Assembly (NCBI GenBank): GCA_005882135.1
Contig: VBDR01000031.1
Coordinates: 54,838-118,837 of the forward strand
Origin: Chloroflexota bacterium
GTDB lineage: Bacteria > Chloroflexota > Dormibacteria > Dormibacterales > Dormibacteraceae
DNA length: 64,000 bases
Direction of reading: 5' to 3'
Of this stretch, positions 8,945 through 17,988 are shown one piece after another (within the stretch, counting starts at the first letter, position 1; the number at the start of each line of letters is the position of its first letter). The notes beneath the pieces were generated by a model. The model saw only the letters and a list, made by a program, of their open reading frames with translations, had not been told where the DNA came from and made no database searches. Both the position numbers and the translations under genes were made by a program.

Positions 8945-10708
8945 ATGCCCGAATACGGGGAGCACGAGTCCGCCGGCGACCCTCTGCAGACGCTCAGGCA
9001 CTCCGCCGCGCATCTGCTCGCCGCCGCCGTGACCGAGCTGTACCCAGGCGCCGCGTACGGCATCGGGCCCGCGGTGCAGGATGGCTTCTACTACGACTTC
9101 GACTTCGGCAAACCGATCTCGGAGTCGGACCTGCCCGCGATCGAGTCGCGGATGCGAAGGCTGGCCCAGGCGGACATTCCTTTCGTGCACGAGGTGCTCC
9201 CGCGCGCTACCGCGATCGAAGAGTTCCGCAAGCGCGGCCAGGACTACAAGCTGGAGCTGATCGCCGACAAGGTCGAGGGCGACGAGGTCAGCGTCTATCG
9301 GACCGGCGAGTTTCTGGACCTCTGTCGCGGCCCTCACGTCCGCTCGACCAAAGACATCAAGGCGTTCAAGCTGCTGCGGGTCGCCGGCGCCTACTGGCGG
9401 GGCGACGAGAAGAAGCCGCAGCTGACCCGCATCTACGGCACCGCATGGCCCACCCAGCGCGAGCTGGACGACTACCTGAAGTTCCTCGAAGAGGCCGAGC
9501 TCCGCGACCACAAGAAGCTGGGCAAGGACCTCAAGCTCTTCACAGTCGACGACCGTGTCGGCCCCGGGTTGCCCCTGTGGCTGCCCGACGGCGCGACCGT
9601 GCGCCGCGAGCTCGAGCGGTTCATCGTCGACGAAGAGCTGGCCCGCGGCTACCTGCACGTGAGGACTCCCGACGTGGCGCGGCTCGACCTGTACCGCCAG
9701 AGCGGCCACGCGCAGCTGTACTCGGAGTTCATGTACCCGCCGATGACCTTCGAGGACGGTGAGGAGCTCGAGCTGCGGCCCGTCAACTGCCCTCACCACA
9801 TCGTCATCTACCAGACCGAGCTGCGCAGCTACCGTGACCTCCCTATGCGGATCGCGGAGATCGGCAATAACTGGAGGTACGAGCGCTCCGGGACCCTGGC
9901 CGGCTTGAATCGCGTGCGCGCATTCGCCCTCAATGACGCGCACATCTTCTGCACACCCGGCCAGCTCATGGACGAGGTCAAGGGGGCGATCGAGCTCGCG
10001 CTCTACTTCTCCAAGGTGCTCGGCATCGACGAGTTCTGGTACCGGCTTTCTGTGCGCGACGACGTGAAGGAAAAATGGCTTGGCGCGGAAGAGCAGTGGG
10101 AGGAAGCGCAGGCGGCCCTCGCGGATGCGCTGGAGTCGATGGGGCAGACGTACGAACGGGGGTTGGGCGAGGCTGCGTTCTACGGGCCGAAGATCGACTT
10201 CCAGGTCCGCGACGCCCACCGGCGAGAGTTCACGAACTCGACGGTGCAGGTTGATTTTCAGCTGCCGCAGCGATTCGAGCTCGAGTACGTCGCCGAGGAT
10301 GGATCGCGTCAGCGCCCGGTGATGGTCCATCGCGGCGCCGCGGGCTCCATGGAGCGGCTGTTCAGCTATTTGATCGAGCGGTACGCCGGCGCCTTTCCCG
10401 CCTGGCTCCATCCCACGCAGGTGGTGGTGATCCCGATCACAGATGCGCAGCACGAATACGCGGGCAAGGTAGCGGCGAGCCTGCGTGCTTCGCGCCTGCG
10501 TGTCGAGGTTGACGACAGGCCGGAGAAGATGCAGCGCAAGATTCGCGAGGCCCACGCCCGCAAGGTGCCCTACATGGCGATCGTCGGCCAGCGTGAGGCC
10601 GAGGCGCAGCACGTCAACATTCGCGACCGCGCGAATCGCGAGGTCGACCATTCGCTCGAGGCGTTCGTGAGCATGGTCGCCGCCGAGGTGGCGGAGCGCC
10701 GCCGCTAG
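8945..10708 (+). CDS. thrS: Threonyl-tRNA synthetase lacking TGS domain
   Basis: Class II synthetase for tRNA-Thr. The N2 editing domain is present (HSAAH near residue 14 and the late CRGPHV motif). The catalytic domain carries motif 2 (NNWRYERSGTLAGLNRVR) and zinc ligands (NCPHH and later His residues). The C-terminal anticodon-binding domain begins near VVVIPITDAQHEY. At 587 residues it is short because the N-terminal TGS domain is missing: the protein begins about 20 residues before the editing HxxxH. The ATG at 8945 is preferred over a TTG at 8873 that lies inside repeat A2. Its stop overlaps the stop of the convergent lipoprotein gene in CTAG. Confidence 0.94.
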   Translation: MPEYGEHESAGDPLQTLRHSAAHLLAAAVTELYPGAAYGIGPAVQDGFYYDFDFGKPISESDLPAIESRMRRLAQADIPFVHEVLPRATAIEEFRKRGQDYKLELIADKVEGDEVSVYRTGEFLDLCRGPHVRSTKDIKAFKLLRVAGAYWRGDEKKPQLTRIYGTAWPTQRELDDYLKFLEEAELRDHKKLGKDLKLFTVDDRVGPGLPLWLPDGATVRRELERFIVDEELARGYLHVRTPDVARLDLYRQSGHAQLYSEFMYPPMTFEDGEELELRPVNCPHHIVIYQTELRSYRDLPMRIAEIGNNWRYERSGTLAGLNRVRAFALNDAHIFCTPGQLMDEVKGAIELALYFSKVLGIDEFWYRLSVRDDVKEKWLGAEEQWEEAQAALADALESMGQTYERGLGEAAFYGPKIDFQVRDAHRREFTNSTVQVDFQLPQRFELEYVAEDGSRQRPVMVHRGAAGSMERLFSYLIERYAGAFPAWLHPTQVVVIPITDAQHEYAGKVAASLRASRLRVEVDDRPEKMQRKIREAHARKVPYMAIVGQREAEAQHVNIRDRANREVDHSLEAFVSMVAAEVAERRR

Positions 10709-11862
10709 AGGCTTCCGGGAAGACGGCCGGCGCAGTCGCCCTGGGCCGCGACCGGCACCATGCTGCCGTTGGTCACGTTGCCCACGCGAGGCTGGTGCTG
10801 CGGGTCGCCGCCCGACATCACATGGGTGTCGTCGATCCATTCGCAGGCGAAGATCCCCGCCATCGAGATGTTGGTGCCGGCGATGGATGTGCCGTTGTTG
10901 TCGACCAGCGCGACCTGGCTGCCGTTGGGCGAAAGGTACTGCAGCTTTGGTTCCGGCATCGCGATGGTGCGGACCGTGCCGGCCGTCCAGTTCAGGACCT
11001 TGGATTGGCTGCCGTCCCAGCAGATGGCGCCGGCAGGTGAGGGAGATCCCGCGATCCCGCATGCGATCGTGCTGCCGAGCGTGAAGCGTCGCGCAGCGGT
11101 GGCCGGGTCGACCACGTGCAGCTCCTGGGGTCCGCAGCAGAAGGGCCCGCCGCCCTGGCTGCACGAAGCGACCACGGCGACGACAAGATTGTTGGTCCCG
11201 TGCCAGCCGACTGGCCACAGCGTTCGCGCACCGGTCTGGCTGAAGAGGTCGAGATGGTTCCCGCCGCCATTGAGGTCCTCGACGTAAAGCTTGGTCGAGG
11301 CGCCGGTGGAGTTGAAGTCGTCGACGATGACCGCGATGCGCTGGTCGTCAGGACTGACTGCAAACATGCTGCGCCGCGAAGCGGTGCCGGCCGGCACCGT
11401 CGTCGCCCGGCCCGAATCGCCGCTGGGGGCCAGGAACCGGACCACTCCCTGCGCGTCCATGTAGTAGACGCGAGAGTTGCTGGTGCTGACCGGCGGGGAC
11501 ACGAGCGCTCCCGCCACACTGGCGCAGCTGGCGGTCGCCGGGGTGCTCGCCTGGCTCGTCGCCACGACCTTGCCGTCGATGCCCACCAGGCTGACGGCAT
11601 AGGAGCTGGCGGTCTGAGTGCTGATCAGCACTCCGAAAGCCCCGGTCACAGGCACGGGAGAGGCGGCCGGGCTTCCCTGCGCCGGTGGCGTGCCGGAGGC
11701 CTGCGATGCTGGAGGCGTGGGGGAGTGGCTGGCCACGTTGTTGGTGCCTCCGCCGCACGCCGCCACGACCCAGGCGATGGCGAGGACCAGAGCTGCGCTC
11801 TGCCACGGCTTCCTGGGTGCTGAGACGCGGGGCTGCGTTCCCATCAGCAAGGGCAACGACAT
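10705..11862 (-). CDS. Putative lipoprotein, beta-propeller-like, unknown function
   Basis: A 385-residue exported protein of unknown role. The N-terminus has basic residues, a hydrophobic segment (SAALVLAIAWVVAACGGG) and a lipobox-type VAAC, so it is probably lipid-anchored. A Pro/Ser/Thr/Ala-rich linker follows (about residues 45-70). The rest contains repeating short segments such as SPDDQRIAVIV and SPNGSQVALVD, spaced as in TolB/WD40-like propeller blades. It is the only gene here with no core function. It faces thrS tail-to-tail and is divergent from infC. The first Met at 11862 is used; a Met at codon 7 is also possible. Confidence 0.65.
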   Translation of the reverse strand: MSLPLLMGTQPRVSAPRKPWQSAALVLAIAWVVAACGGGTNNVASHSPTPPASQASGTPPAQGSPAASPVPVTGAFGVLISTQTASSYAVSLVGIDGKVVATSQASTPATASCASVAGALVSPPVSTSNSRVYYMDAQGVVRFLAPSGDSGRATTVPAGTASRRSMFAVSPDDQRIAVIVDDFNSTGASTKLYVEDLNGGGNHLDLFSQTGARTLWPVGWHGTNNLVVAVVASCSQGGGPFCCGPQELHVVDPATAARRFTLGSTIACGIAGSPSPAGAICWDGSQSKVLNWTAGTVRTIAMPEPKLQYLSPNGSQVALVDNNGTSIAGTNISMAGIFACEWIDDTHVMSGGDPQHQPRVGNVTNGSMVPVAAQGDCAGRLPGSL

Positions 11863-11988
11863 TGTGCGCGTCGAGTTACGTTTCCGGTACTATCCAGCCT
11901 CTAAAGCAGGGCGCCGGCCCTCACCCCCAGGGCGCAGCCCAACAGGGTTCCCCGCAGGGCGCACCTCGGGACGCCGGGCGGACCCGGG

Positions 11989-12020
11989 GACGGACGGCCG
12001 GTGCTGTCCGTTTTGTTTTT
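11989..12020 (+). terminator. Intrinsic terminator or attenuator upstream of infC
   Basis: Stem ACGGAC/GTCCGT with a 10-base GC-rich loop, followed by TTTTGTTTTT. It lies about 50 bases before infC, on the same strand, with no gene ending just upstream on that strand. It therefore probably acts as a leader attenuator of the infC-rpmI-rplT operon. A TACTAT at 11888-11893 could be the -10 box of the leader. Confidence 0.7.
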
Positions 12021-12057
12021 ATAGGCATGGAGGAATAAAGCAACACTGAATTTGGTC

Positions 12058-12062
12058 GAGGT
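12058..12062 (+). promoter_or_regulatory. Shine-Dalgarno of infC deciding an ATA start
   Basis: GAGGT placed 8 bases before the ATA at 12071-12073. An in-frame TAG at 12062-12064 closes the frame upstream, so initiation must occur between it and the conserved IF3 N-terminus. Confidence 0.55.
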
Positions 12063-12070
12063 AGCGTCCC

Positions 12071-12619
12071 ATACCGTTTAAAGAGCTAAGGATCAACGAT
12101 CAGATCCGCAGCTCCGAAGTGCGACTGATCGACGATCAGAACAACCAGCTTGGCGTGCTTTCCCTGGACGCCGCGCTTCGGATCGCAAACGAGAAAGGGC
12201 TCGACCTCGTCGAGGTGGCGCCGCAAGCGAGCCCGCCCGTCTGCCGCCTGATGGACTACGGACGCTACAAGTTCGAGACCGTCAAGCGTGAGAAAGACCA
12301 GCGCCGCAAGCAGAATGTCATCAAGCTGAAGGAAATGAAGCTGCGACCCAAAGTCGCCGAGCACGATTTTCAGACCAAGTTCAAAGGTTTGCGACAGTTC
12401 CTCGAAGCAGGAGAAAAAGTCAAGGTGACGATCATGTTCAGGGGCCGCGAGATGGTCCACCAGGAGATCGGCAGAAGGATTTTGGAGCGGGTGGCGGACG
12501 ACGCCAAGCAGTTCGCGGTCATCGAACGCCAGCCCCTGCTCGAGGGCAAGAACCTGTTCATGATCCTGGCCCCGAGCCGCCAGGGCGCGGCCAAGGAGCA
12601 GCAGGCGACCAGTGCCTAA
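12071..12619 (+). CDS. infC: Translation initiation factor IF-3, ATA start proposed
   Basis: IF-3 binds the 30S subunit and rejects non-canonical initiation codons. The conserved N-terminus RINDQIRSSEVRLID, linker and C-terminal domain (KVTIMFRGREM, then GRRILERVAD) are all present. The frame is closed by TAG at 12062. The next ATG/GTG/TTG (GTG 12119) would cut off RINDQIRSSE, so the start must be non-canonical. ATA at 12071 with GAGGT 8 bases upstream gives 182 residues. Non-AUG starts of infC (AUU in E. coli) are the classical basis of IF-3 autoregulation. It is first in infC-rpmI-rplT, behind an attenuator. Confidence 0.92.
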   Translation: MPFKELRINDQIRSSEVRLIDDQNNQLGVLSLDAALRIANEKGLDLVEVAPQASPPVCRLMDYGRYKFETVKREKDQRRKQNVIKLKEMKLRPKVAEHDFQTKFKGLRQFLEAGEKVKVTIMFRGREMVHQEIGRRILERVADDAKQFAVIERQPLLEGKNLFMILAPSRQGAAKEQQATSA

Positions 12620-12806
12620 GCTGAAGACGCAAAAGGGCATCGCCAAGCGCGTGCGCGTCACACGCAACGGCAAGCTGATGCGCGCCGCCGCGTGGAAGAG
12701 CCACCTGCTCGAGCACAAGTCCAAGAAGCGCAAGCGGAACTACGAGAACAAGCAGCCGGTCTCCAAGGCGGACCGCAAGACCGTCCGCCGGGCGCTGGGG
12801 GTCTAG
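12612..12806 (+). CDS. rpmI: 50S ribosomal protein L35
   Basis: Small basic ribosomal protein of 64 residues beginning MPKLKTQKGIAKR, the standard L35 start, and ending in the conserved SKADRKTVRRALG. Its GTG start overlaps the last 8 bases of infC, so it is probably translationally coupled to infC. It is part of the canonical infC-rpmI-rplT operon, where L20 classically represses translation of L35 and L20; no repressor fold was resolved here. Confidence 0.97.
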   Translation: MPKLKTQKGIAKRVRVTRNGKLMRAAAWKSHLLEHKSKKRKRNYENKQPVSKADRKTVRRALGV

Positions 12807-12812
12807 CGAGCC

Positions 12813-13166
12813 ATGGCACGCGTCAAGCGCGGCGTCCCCGCGCATCGCCGCCACAAGGCGATCCTTGACCGCGCCAAGGGTTTCCGCCTTTCCAAGAAGC
12901 TTCTCTTCAGGCCCGCCAACGAGGCGGTGCTGCACGCGCTCGCGTATGCGTTCCGGGACCGCCGCCGCCGCAAGCGCGAGATGCGCGCGCTCTGGATCGC
13001 GCGCATCAACGCCGCCTCGCGTCAGTCGGGGCTGCCCTACAACAAGCTGATGCACGGCCTTCGCCAGGCCGGAGTGGAGATCGACCGCAAGATGCTGGCT
13101 GACCTGGCCGTGCGCGACAGCGGTTCCTTTGCTCGGCTGGTGGAGGTTGCAAAGAAAGCCCTCTGA
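12813..13166 (+). CDS. rplT: 50S ribosomal protein L20
   Basis: A 117-residue 23S-rRNA-binding assembly protein. The N-terminus [15 protein letters not shown] and the C-terminal globular part with [14 protein letters not shown] are diagnostic. It starts 6 bases after rpmI with ATG. The next gene, an rRNA methyltransferase, begins inside or at its end. Confidence 0.97.
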   Translation: MARVKRGVPAHRRHKAILDRAKGFRLSKKLLFRPANEAVLHALAYAFRDRRRRKREMRALWIARINAASRQSGLPYNKLMHGLRQAGVEIDRKMLADLAVRDSGSFARLVEVAKKAL

Positions 13167-13899
13167 CCAGCTAATCAGCAGCCCGGACAACGAGGTCGTC
13201 CGCCGATTGCGGCGTCTTGCTCACCGGCGCGAGCCAGGGCTCGTCCTCCTGGAGGGTCCGCGCGTGCTCGCGGAAGCCAGGGCGGCCGGCCTGGAGTTCG
13301 AGCTGATCGCAGTCCGCGAGGGGGACAAGCTGCCGTTTCGAGCCGATTCGCGGATCACCCTCACGGCTGGTGCGTTTCGTGCGGCGACCCAGACCGTGAC
13401 CCCCCAGGGGGTCATGGCCATCGCGCGCGTACGCGAAGCCTCGCCTCCTGAAGTGATCGAGGCCGCTCGCGAAGCGGGCTGGCCGCTGGTCGTGCTGGAT
13501 GGGGTCCAGGACCCTGGGAACGTCGGCGCGATCTGCCGCACTGCGGCCGCGGCCGGCGCGCCGGCGCTGGCGATCCTGCCGGGCAGCGCCGACCCCTATG
13601 GGCCCAAAGCGGTTCGCGCTTCGGCCGGCAACGTGTTCCGGCTCAAGGTCGCGCGAGCGCGCTGGAAGGACCTGGAAGGGCTCGACGGCTTCGGTGCCGC
13701 GGCGTCCAGCGGTGCACCGCTGGCCGAGGCGCCGATAGAGTCTGCGGGCATGATCGTTCTCGGCAGCGAAGCGCACGGCCTGTCGCGGCCGGACCTCGCG
13801 CTCGTCACCGTGCCGCTGACCGAGGGCATCGAGTCCTTGAACGTCGCGGCGGCGGCCGCCCTGATCCTTTTCGAGATCCGGCGGAGGTTGGCGGCGTGA
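13147..13899 (+). CDS. TrmH/SpoU-family RNA 2'-O-methyltransferase
   Basis: Knotted SPOUT methyltransferase. It shows the N-terminal substrate-binding domain ([14 protein letters not shown]) and the SpoU motifs [17 protein letters not shown] and [14 protein letters not shown]. It is likely a 23S rRNA or tRNA ribose methylase of the TsnR/RlmB type; the target cannot be specified. The start is uncertain. TTG 13147 and TTG 13129 lie inside rplT without a well-spaced ribosome site, while the conserved protein begins at [10 protein letters not shown], so ATC 13174 is a further option. It is followed directly by pheS, an order seen in Bacillus-type genomes (ysgA-pheS-pheT). Confidence 0.86.
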   Translation: MQRKPSDQLISSPDNEVVRRLRRLAHRREPGLVLLEGPRVLAEARAAGLEFELIAVREGDKLPFRADSRITLTAGAFRAATQTVTPQGVMAIARVREASPPEVIEAAREAGWPLVVLDGVQDPGNVGAICRTAAAAGAPALAILPGSADPYGPKAVRASAGNVFRLKVARARWKDLEGLDGFGAAASSGAPLAEAPIESAGMIVLGSEAHGLSRPDLALVTVPLTEGIESLNVAAAAALILFEIRRRLAA

Positions 13900-14918
13900 T
13901 CGACGCGTCGGCCCTCGTCAGCCAGGCGCTGGCCGCGATCGGCAAGGCGCAGTCACCGGCTGACCTCGATCGGATCGAGATCGAATATCTCGGCCGGAAG
14001 AGCGGTCATGTCAGCCGGCTGCTGTCGAACATCGGCGCGCTTCCAGCAGCAGAGAAGGCGGCGTTGGGCAAGGCCGCCAACGAGGCCAAGCGCGACATCG
14101 AGGATGCGCTCGCCACGCGGCGCGCCGAGCTCGAGGCCGGGCGGCTGGCGGACCTCGCCGAGACCGAGGCGATCGACATCACCTTTCCCGGCCCGGCGTT
14201 GGGCCGTGGCCACATCCACGTCCTGACCCAGGTGCGCCGCCAGATCGAAACTGTGCTCGAATCCCTTGGGTACCAGGTCGAGCTCGGACCCGAGGTCGAG
14301 ACCGAGTGGTTCAACTTCGAGGCGCTGAACATCACGGCGGGGCATCCCGCGCGCGAGAACTGGGACTCCTTTTACTTCAGCCCCGAGCTACTTCTGCGAG
14401 CGCATACCTCGCCCGTGCAGATCCGTGCGATGCAGCGAATCAAAGAGCCGCCGATCTACATCATCACCCCCGGCCGCTGCTACCGCCGCGACGCGCCGGA
14501 GGCGACGCGTCTGCCTTACTTCAGCCAGGTCGAAGGCCTTGCGGTCGACAAGGGGCTCACCGTGGGCGACATGAAAGGGACGCTGCTCTACATGATCCAG
14601 TCGCTGTACGGCTCCGATCGCAAAGTGCGCGTGCGGCCGAGTTACTTTCCCTTCACCGAGCCGAGCTTCGAGTTCGACGTCTCATGCGGAATCTGCGGCG
14701 GCGTCGGGTGCAAGAGCTGCCGGCACAAGGGCTGGCTCGAGGTCGGGGGCTGCGGCATGGTTCATCCGCAGGTGCTCCGCAATGGAGGCATCGACCCTGG
14801 GCAGTGGAATGGATATGCCTGGGGGTTCGGCATCGAGCGGATGGCGATGCTGAAACACGACGTCGACGACATCCGCCTGTTCTACGAATCAGACCTGCGC
14901 TTCCTGGAGCAGTTCTAA
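13896..14918 (+). CDS. pheS: Phenylalanyl-tRNA synthetase alpha subunit
   Basis: Catalytic subunit of the (alpha-beta)2 PheRS. The 340-residue protein has an N-terminal coiled coil, class II motif 2 (RCYRRDAPEATRLPYF), the Phe-binding FPFTEPSFEFDV and motif 3 GFGIERMAML. A CxxC-x4-CxxC set (CGICGGVGCKSC) sits in the insertion before VGGCGMVHP, suggesting a zinc site found in some bacterial PheS. The GTG start overlaps the preceding stop (GTGA). Confidence 0.96.
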   Translation: MIDASALVSQALAAIGKAQSPADLDRIEIEYLGRKSGHVSRLLSNIGALPAAEKAALGKAANEAKRDIEDALATRRAELEAGRLADLAETEAIDITFPGPALGRGHIHVLTQVRRQIETVLESLGYQVELGPEVETEWFNFEALNITAGHPARENWDSFYFSPELLLRAHTSPVQIRAMQRIKEPPIYIITPGRCYRRDAPEATRLPYFSQVEGLAVDKGLTVGDMKGTLLYMIQSLYGSDRKVRVRPSYFPFTEPSFEFDVSCGICGGVGCKSCRHKGWLEVGGCGMVHPQVLRNGGIDPGQWNGYAWGFGIERMAMLKHDVDDIRLFYESDLRFLEQF

Positions 14919-14933
14919 TGTTCAGGTCCCGGC

Positions 14934-14973
14934 CGCACCCTGTGGGGAGGTGGCGCGCAGCGCCGGAGGGGAG
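14934..14973 (+). repeat. Family A repeat (A3)
   Basis: Copy between pheS and pheT. Only the right arm of hairpin one, TGTGGGGAGG, is intact. Hairpin two is GGCGC-GCA-GCGCC and is followed by GGAGGGGAGG, which is the only purine-rich tract ahead of the pheT ATG, 13 bases upstream of it. Confidence 0.75.
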
Positions 14974-14986
14974 GCTCGAGCAGTAA

Positions 14987-17371
14987 ATGCGAATCTCCTA
15001 CGAATGGCTCAGTGATTTCCTGGACCTGAGTGGCGTCACGCCCAAAGACGCCGCCGACGTCCTCACACGACTCGGCGTCGAGGTCGAATCGCTGACCTTG
15101 GTCGACCTGTCGCAGATCGTGATCGGCAAGGTGCTGGAGCAGAAGCCGCACCCCAAGTCGCGCAACCCGCTCTGGATCCACCAGGTGGACGTCGGCGGTC
15201 GCGTGATGCAGATCATCGCGGGCGCGCCCAACGCGGTTCCCGGAACTGTCGTCCCGGTCGCGCTGCCGGGAACCACGGTGCCCAACGGCAAGCTCGTCAA
15301 AGACATGAACATCGCGGGCGAGAAGGCGAGTGGAATGCTGGCCTCGGCCGCCGAGCTCATGCTCGGCGATGACCACTCGGGCATTCTGATCCTCGACCGC
15401 GGCACGCCGGGCGAACCCCTCACCTCGGTGATCCCCAGCCAGGCGATCATGGAGGCGGAGATCACCTCCAACCGGCCCGACTGCATGGGCCACCTGGGCG
15501 TCGCGCGCGAGCTCGCGGCGGGACTCGACCGCCCGTTGAAGCGCGACTTCATGCCCGCCTTCACGGGCACCGCAGACCCGCCGGGTCGCGACCTCGTAAA
15601 GGTGGCGATCGACGAGCCCGACCTGTGCAGGCGCTACATCGGCGGCGTGATCAAGGACGTCAGAGTCGGACCGAGTCCGGACTGGATGCAGCGCAGGCTG
15701 CGCGCCTGCGGCGTGCGTCCCATCAACAACATCGTCGACATCACCAACTACGTGCTGCTCGAGTACGCCCAGCCGCTGCACGCATTCGACCTCAACAAGC
15801 TCGAAGGACCTGAGATCCACGTCAGGCGCGCACGAGCAAAAGAAAAGCTTCTCTGCCTCGATGGCGTGGAGCGGGAGCTGACAGCTGAAATGCTCGCGAT
15901 CGCCGACGCCAACCGTCCAGTCGCCATCGCCGGGGTCATCGGTGGTGCGGACTCGGCCGTGACTCCGGAATCGACCGACATCCTGCTCGAATCGGCGAAC
16001 TTCAACGGCAGCAGCGTGCGGCAAACCGCGCGTTCGCTGGGACTTCGTACCGAAGCCTCGGCTCGCTTTGAGCGTGCGCTGCCACCCGAGCTCGCGCTGG
16101 CGGGTGCACGCCGCGCCGCGGCGCTGATCGCCGAGCTGGCCGGTGGCCAGGTGCATCGCGAGTGGGCGGACGTCTACCCGCGGCCGCAGGAGCCGGTTCG
16201 CGTCAATCTCCGGCCGGCGCTGATCGACGAGGTGCTCGGCACGCACGTCCCGCTCGAAGACGCGGAGTCGATCCTCAAGCGGCTCAACTTCCACGTCAAG
16301 GTGCAGGGGGGCGGGGAGTGGGACGTGCTGCCACCGGTTTTCCGGCTCGACGTCTCCATACCCGAGGACCTGGTCGAGGAGGTCGGCCGCATCTATGGCT
16401 ACGACCGCGTCCCGCCGACACTCCCCGGGAGGCGTCACGACAGATGGACGCCAATTGGGCCTAGCATCGACCGCCGTCTCGACGACGCGCGAGAGGTCCT
16501 CGCCGGGGCCGGCTACACAGAGACGTGGAATCCTGCCCTGGTGTCTGGCCGCAAGCTGGAAGACCTGCGCATCGCGGCCCACGCGATGCGGGTGACGAAC
16601 GCGCTCAGCGATGACATGGACACGCTGCGCACCTCGCTGCTCCCGTCGCTCCTCGGGGCCGTGGCGGTCAACCGCGACCACGGGCGGGTGGACGTTCGCC
16701 TTTACGAGATCGCGAGCGCATACCTTGCGCGGGTCGGCGGCAAGAGCACTCAGCCCGAAGAACCGCTGCGTCTCGCAGCCGTCGCGTCCGCGGGCACGTC
16801 GGCAGACCAAGGACGTAAGGCTTTCTACGGCTTGAAGTCGGTGTTGGACGCATGCACAGCCGCACTTTCAGCTCCGGCATCGACCTACCAGCGTGCGGCC
16901 GCGCAGCTGTACCATCCGGGGCGCTGCGCTGCGGTCGTCATTGATGGCCGGCAGCTCGGCTACCTCGGCGAGCTGCATCCTTCGGTGACGACGAGCGCAA
17001 AGGTCGAGGGCAGGATGGTTGCGTTCGAGATCGACGTTGAACCACTGCTGGCCATCGCGCGGATTTCTCGCGCACAGCCCTTACCGCGCTTTCCCGCGGT
17101 CGAGCGCGACGTCGCCGTCGTGGTGGAAGAGACCGTCGCCGCGGGCGCCATCCTGGCCGCGATCAAGGAGTCGGCAGGCGAGCTCCTCGAACATGTGGGC
17201 GCCTTCGACGAATACCGCGGGACGCAGGTTCCGGATGGCCACAAGAGCATCGCGTTTACCTTGACTTTCCGAAGCCCGGAGCGCACCCTGACGGACGCCG
17301 AAGTGGACAGGGTGATGTCGGAGATCAAGCTGGGGCTGGAGAAAAGACACCGCGCCAGGTTCAGAGAGTGA
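14987..17371 (+). CDS. pheT: Phenylalanyl-tRNA synthetase beta subunit
   Basis: PheRS beta chain of 794 residues. Domain order: N-terminal OB-fold tRNA-binding domain (about 40-150, MQIIAGAPNAVPG), B3/4 editing domain (about 210-390), B5 domain (about 405-475), catalytic-like core and a C-terminal ferredoxin-fold anticodon-binding domain (RFPAVERDVAVVV to the end). Length and order are typical. It is separated from pheS only by repeat A3. Confidence 0.96.
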   Translation: MRISYEWLSDFLDLSGVTPKDAADVLTRLGVEVESLTLVDLSQIVIGKVLEQKPHPKSRNPLWIHQVDVGGRVMQIIAGAPNAVPGTVVPVALPGTTVPNGKLVKDMNIAGEKASGMLASAAELMLGDDHSGILILDRGTPGEPLTSVIPSQAIMEAEITSNRPDCMGHLGVARELAAGLDRPLKRDFMPAFTGTADPPGRDLVKVAIDEPDLCRRYIGGVIKDVRVGPSPDWMQRRLRACGVRPINNIVDITNYVLLEYAQPLHAFDLNKLEGPEIHVRRARAKEKLLCLDGVERELTAEMLAIADANRPVAIAGVIGGADSAVTPESTDILLESANFNGSSVRQTARSLGLRTEASARFERALPPELALAGARRAAALIAELAGGQVHREWADVYPRPQEPVRVNLRPALIDEVLGTHVPLEDAESILKRLNFHVKVQGGGEWDVLPPVFRLDVSIPEDLVEEVGRIYGYDRVPPTLPGRRHDRWTPIGPSIDRRLDDAREVLAGAGYTETWNPALVSGRKLEDLRIAAHAMRVTNALSDDMDTLRTSLLPSLLGAVAVNRDHGRVDVRLYEIASAYLARVGGKSTQPEEPLRLAAVASAGTSADQGRKAFYGLKSVLDACTAALSAPASTYQRAAAQLYHPGRCAAVVIDGRQLGYLGELHPSVTTSAKVEGRMVAFEIDVEPLLAIARISRAQPLPRFPAVERDVAVVVEETVAAGAILAAIKESAGELLEHVGAFDEYRGTQVPDGHKSIAFTLTFRSPERTLTDAEVDRVMSEIKLGLEKRHRARFRE

Positions 17372-17424
17372 GAGCCGGCGCGCATTTCGCACGCAATTGC
17401 GTGCCGTACCGGGGGAAGCGTTAA

Positions 17425-17979
17425 GTGACCTGGATCGACATCTTTCCGATCGTGCTCGTCGTCGCGTATGGCGTGGGTGGATTCTTCAGCGGCCTGATCC
17501 GCCGGTTCATCGGCCTGGTCGCCTTGTTCGTCGCCGTCTGGTCGGCGAGCAGCATGGGCATCCAGGCGGGCGGCATCCTCCAGCAGACCTCGAGCTTCGA
17601 GGTGGCGGACTCGCGGATCTACGGCTTCTTCGGCATCATCGTCGCCGTGCTGCTGATCGTCGAGGTGGCGACCCAGCTGGCGCACTCGCAGATCCAGATC
17701 CCGGCCGTCGTGCTGAACCGAACGTTGGGCACGCTGCTTGGTCTCCTGACCGCAATCCTGCTCTCGGTGGTTCTTGTCTACGAGCTGGGGGCGGCTGCCA
17801 ATCCAATCGGCGGGGCCCAGCTCGATCGCCTGCAGCAGGACCTGCGCGAGTCGGTGCACCACTCCCTGTTCATGGTCAATCTCGTCAACGCGATCGACCG
17901 GCCGGTGCTCGCGCTGTTCCAGCCGCTTCTGCCTCCAGATCCGCAGATCTTTTTCGGTCCAGGGGTGGTCAATCACTAA
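17425..17979 (+). CDS. CvpA-family membrane protein
   Basis: A 184-residue membrane protein with four hydrophobic segments (about 5-22, 28-48, 68-88, 103-125), matching the CvpA / colicin V production family. The N-terminal pattern WIDIFPIVLVVAYGVGGFFSG fits the family glycine-rich first helix. Its molecular role is not established. It lies between pheT and tyrS with a GTG start preceded by GGGGAAG. CvpA-type genes often neighbour mutS2 or tRNA synthetases, which says little about function. Confidence 0.75.
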   Translation: MTWIDIFPIVLVVAYGVGGFFSGLIRRFIGLVALFVAVWSASSMGIQAGGILQQTSSFEVADSRIYGFFGIIVAVLLIVEVATQLAHSQIQIPAVVLNRTLGTLLGLLTAILLSVVLVYELGAAANPIGGAQLDRLQQDLRESVHHSLFMVNLVNAIDRPVLALFQPLLPPDPQIFFGPGVVNH

Positions 17980-17988
17980 ACCGAACCC

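Noticed and set aside
8858..11218. Very long minus-strand open frame (786 codons) through thrS
   Set aside because: A shadow of high GC content. Its translation is Arg/Leu/His-rich with no family motifs, while thrS on the other strand is unambiguous. The same applies to long minus-strand frames at 14915-16810, 26407-28932, 46098-47900 and 55826-57667.
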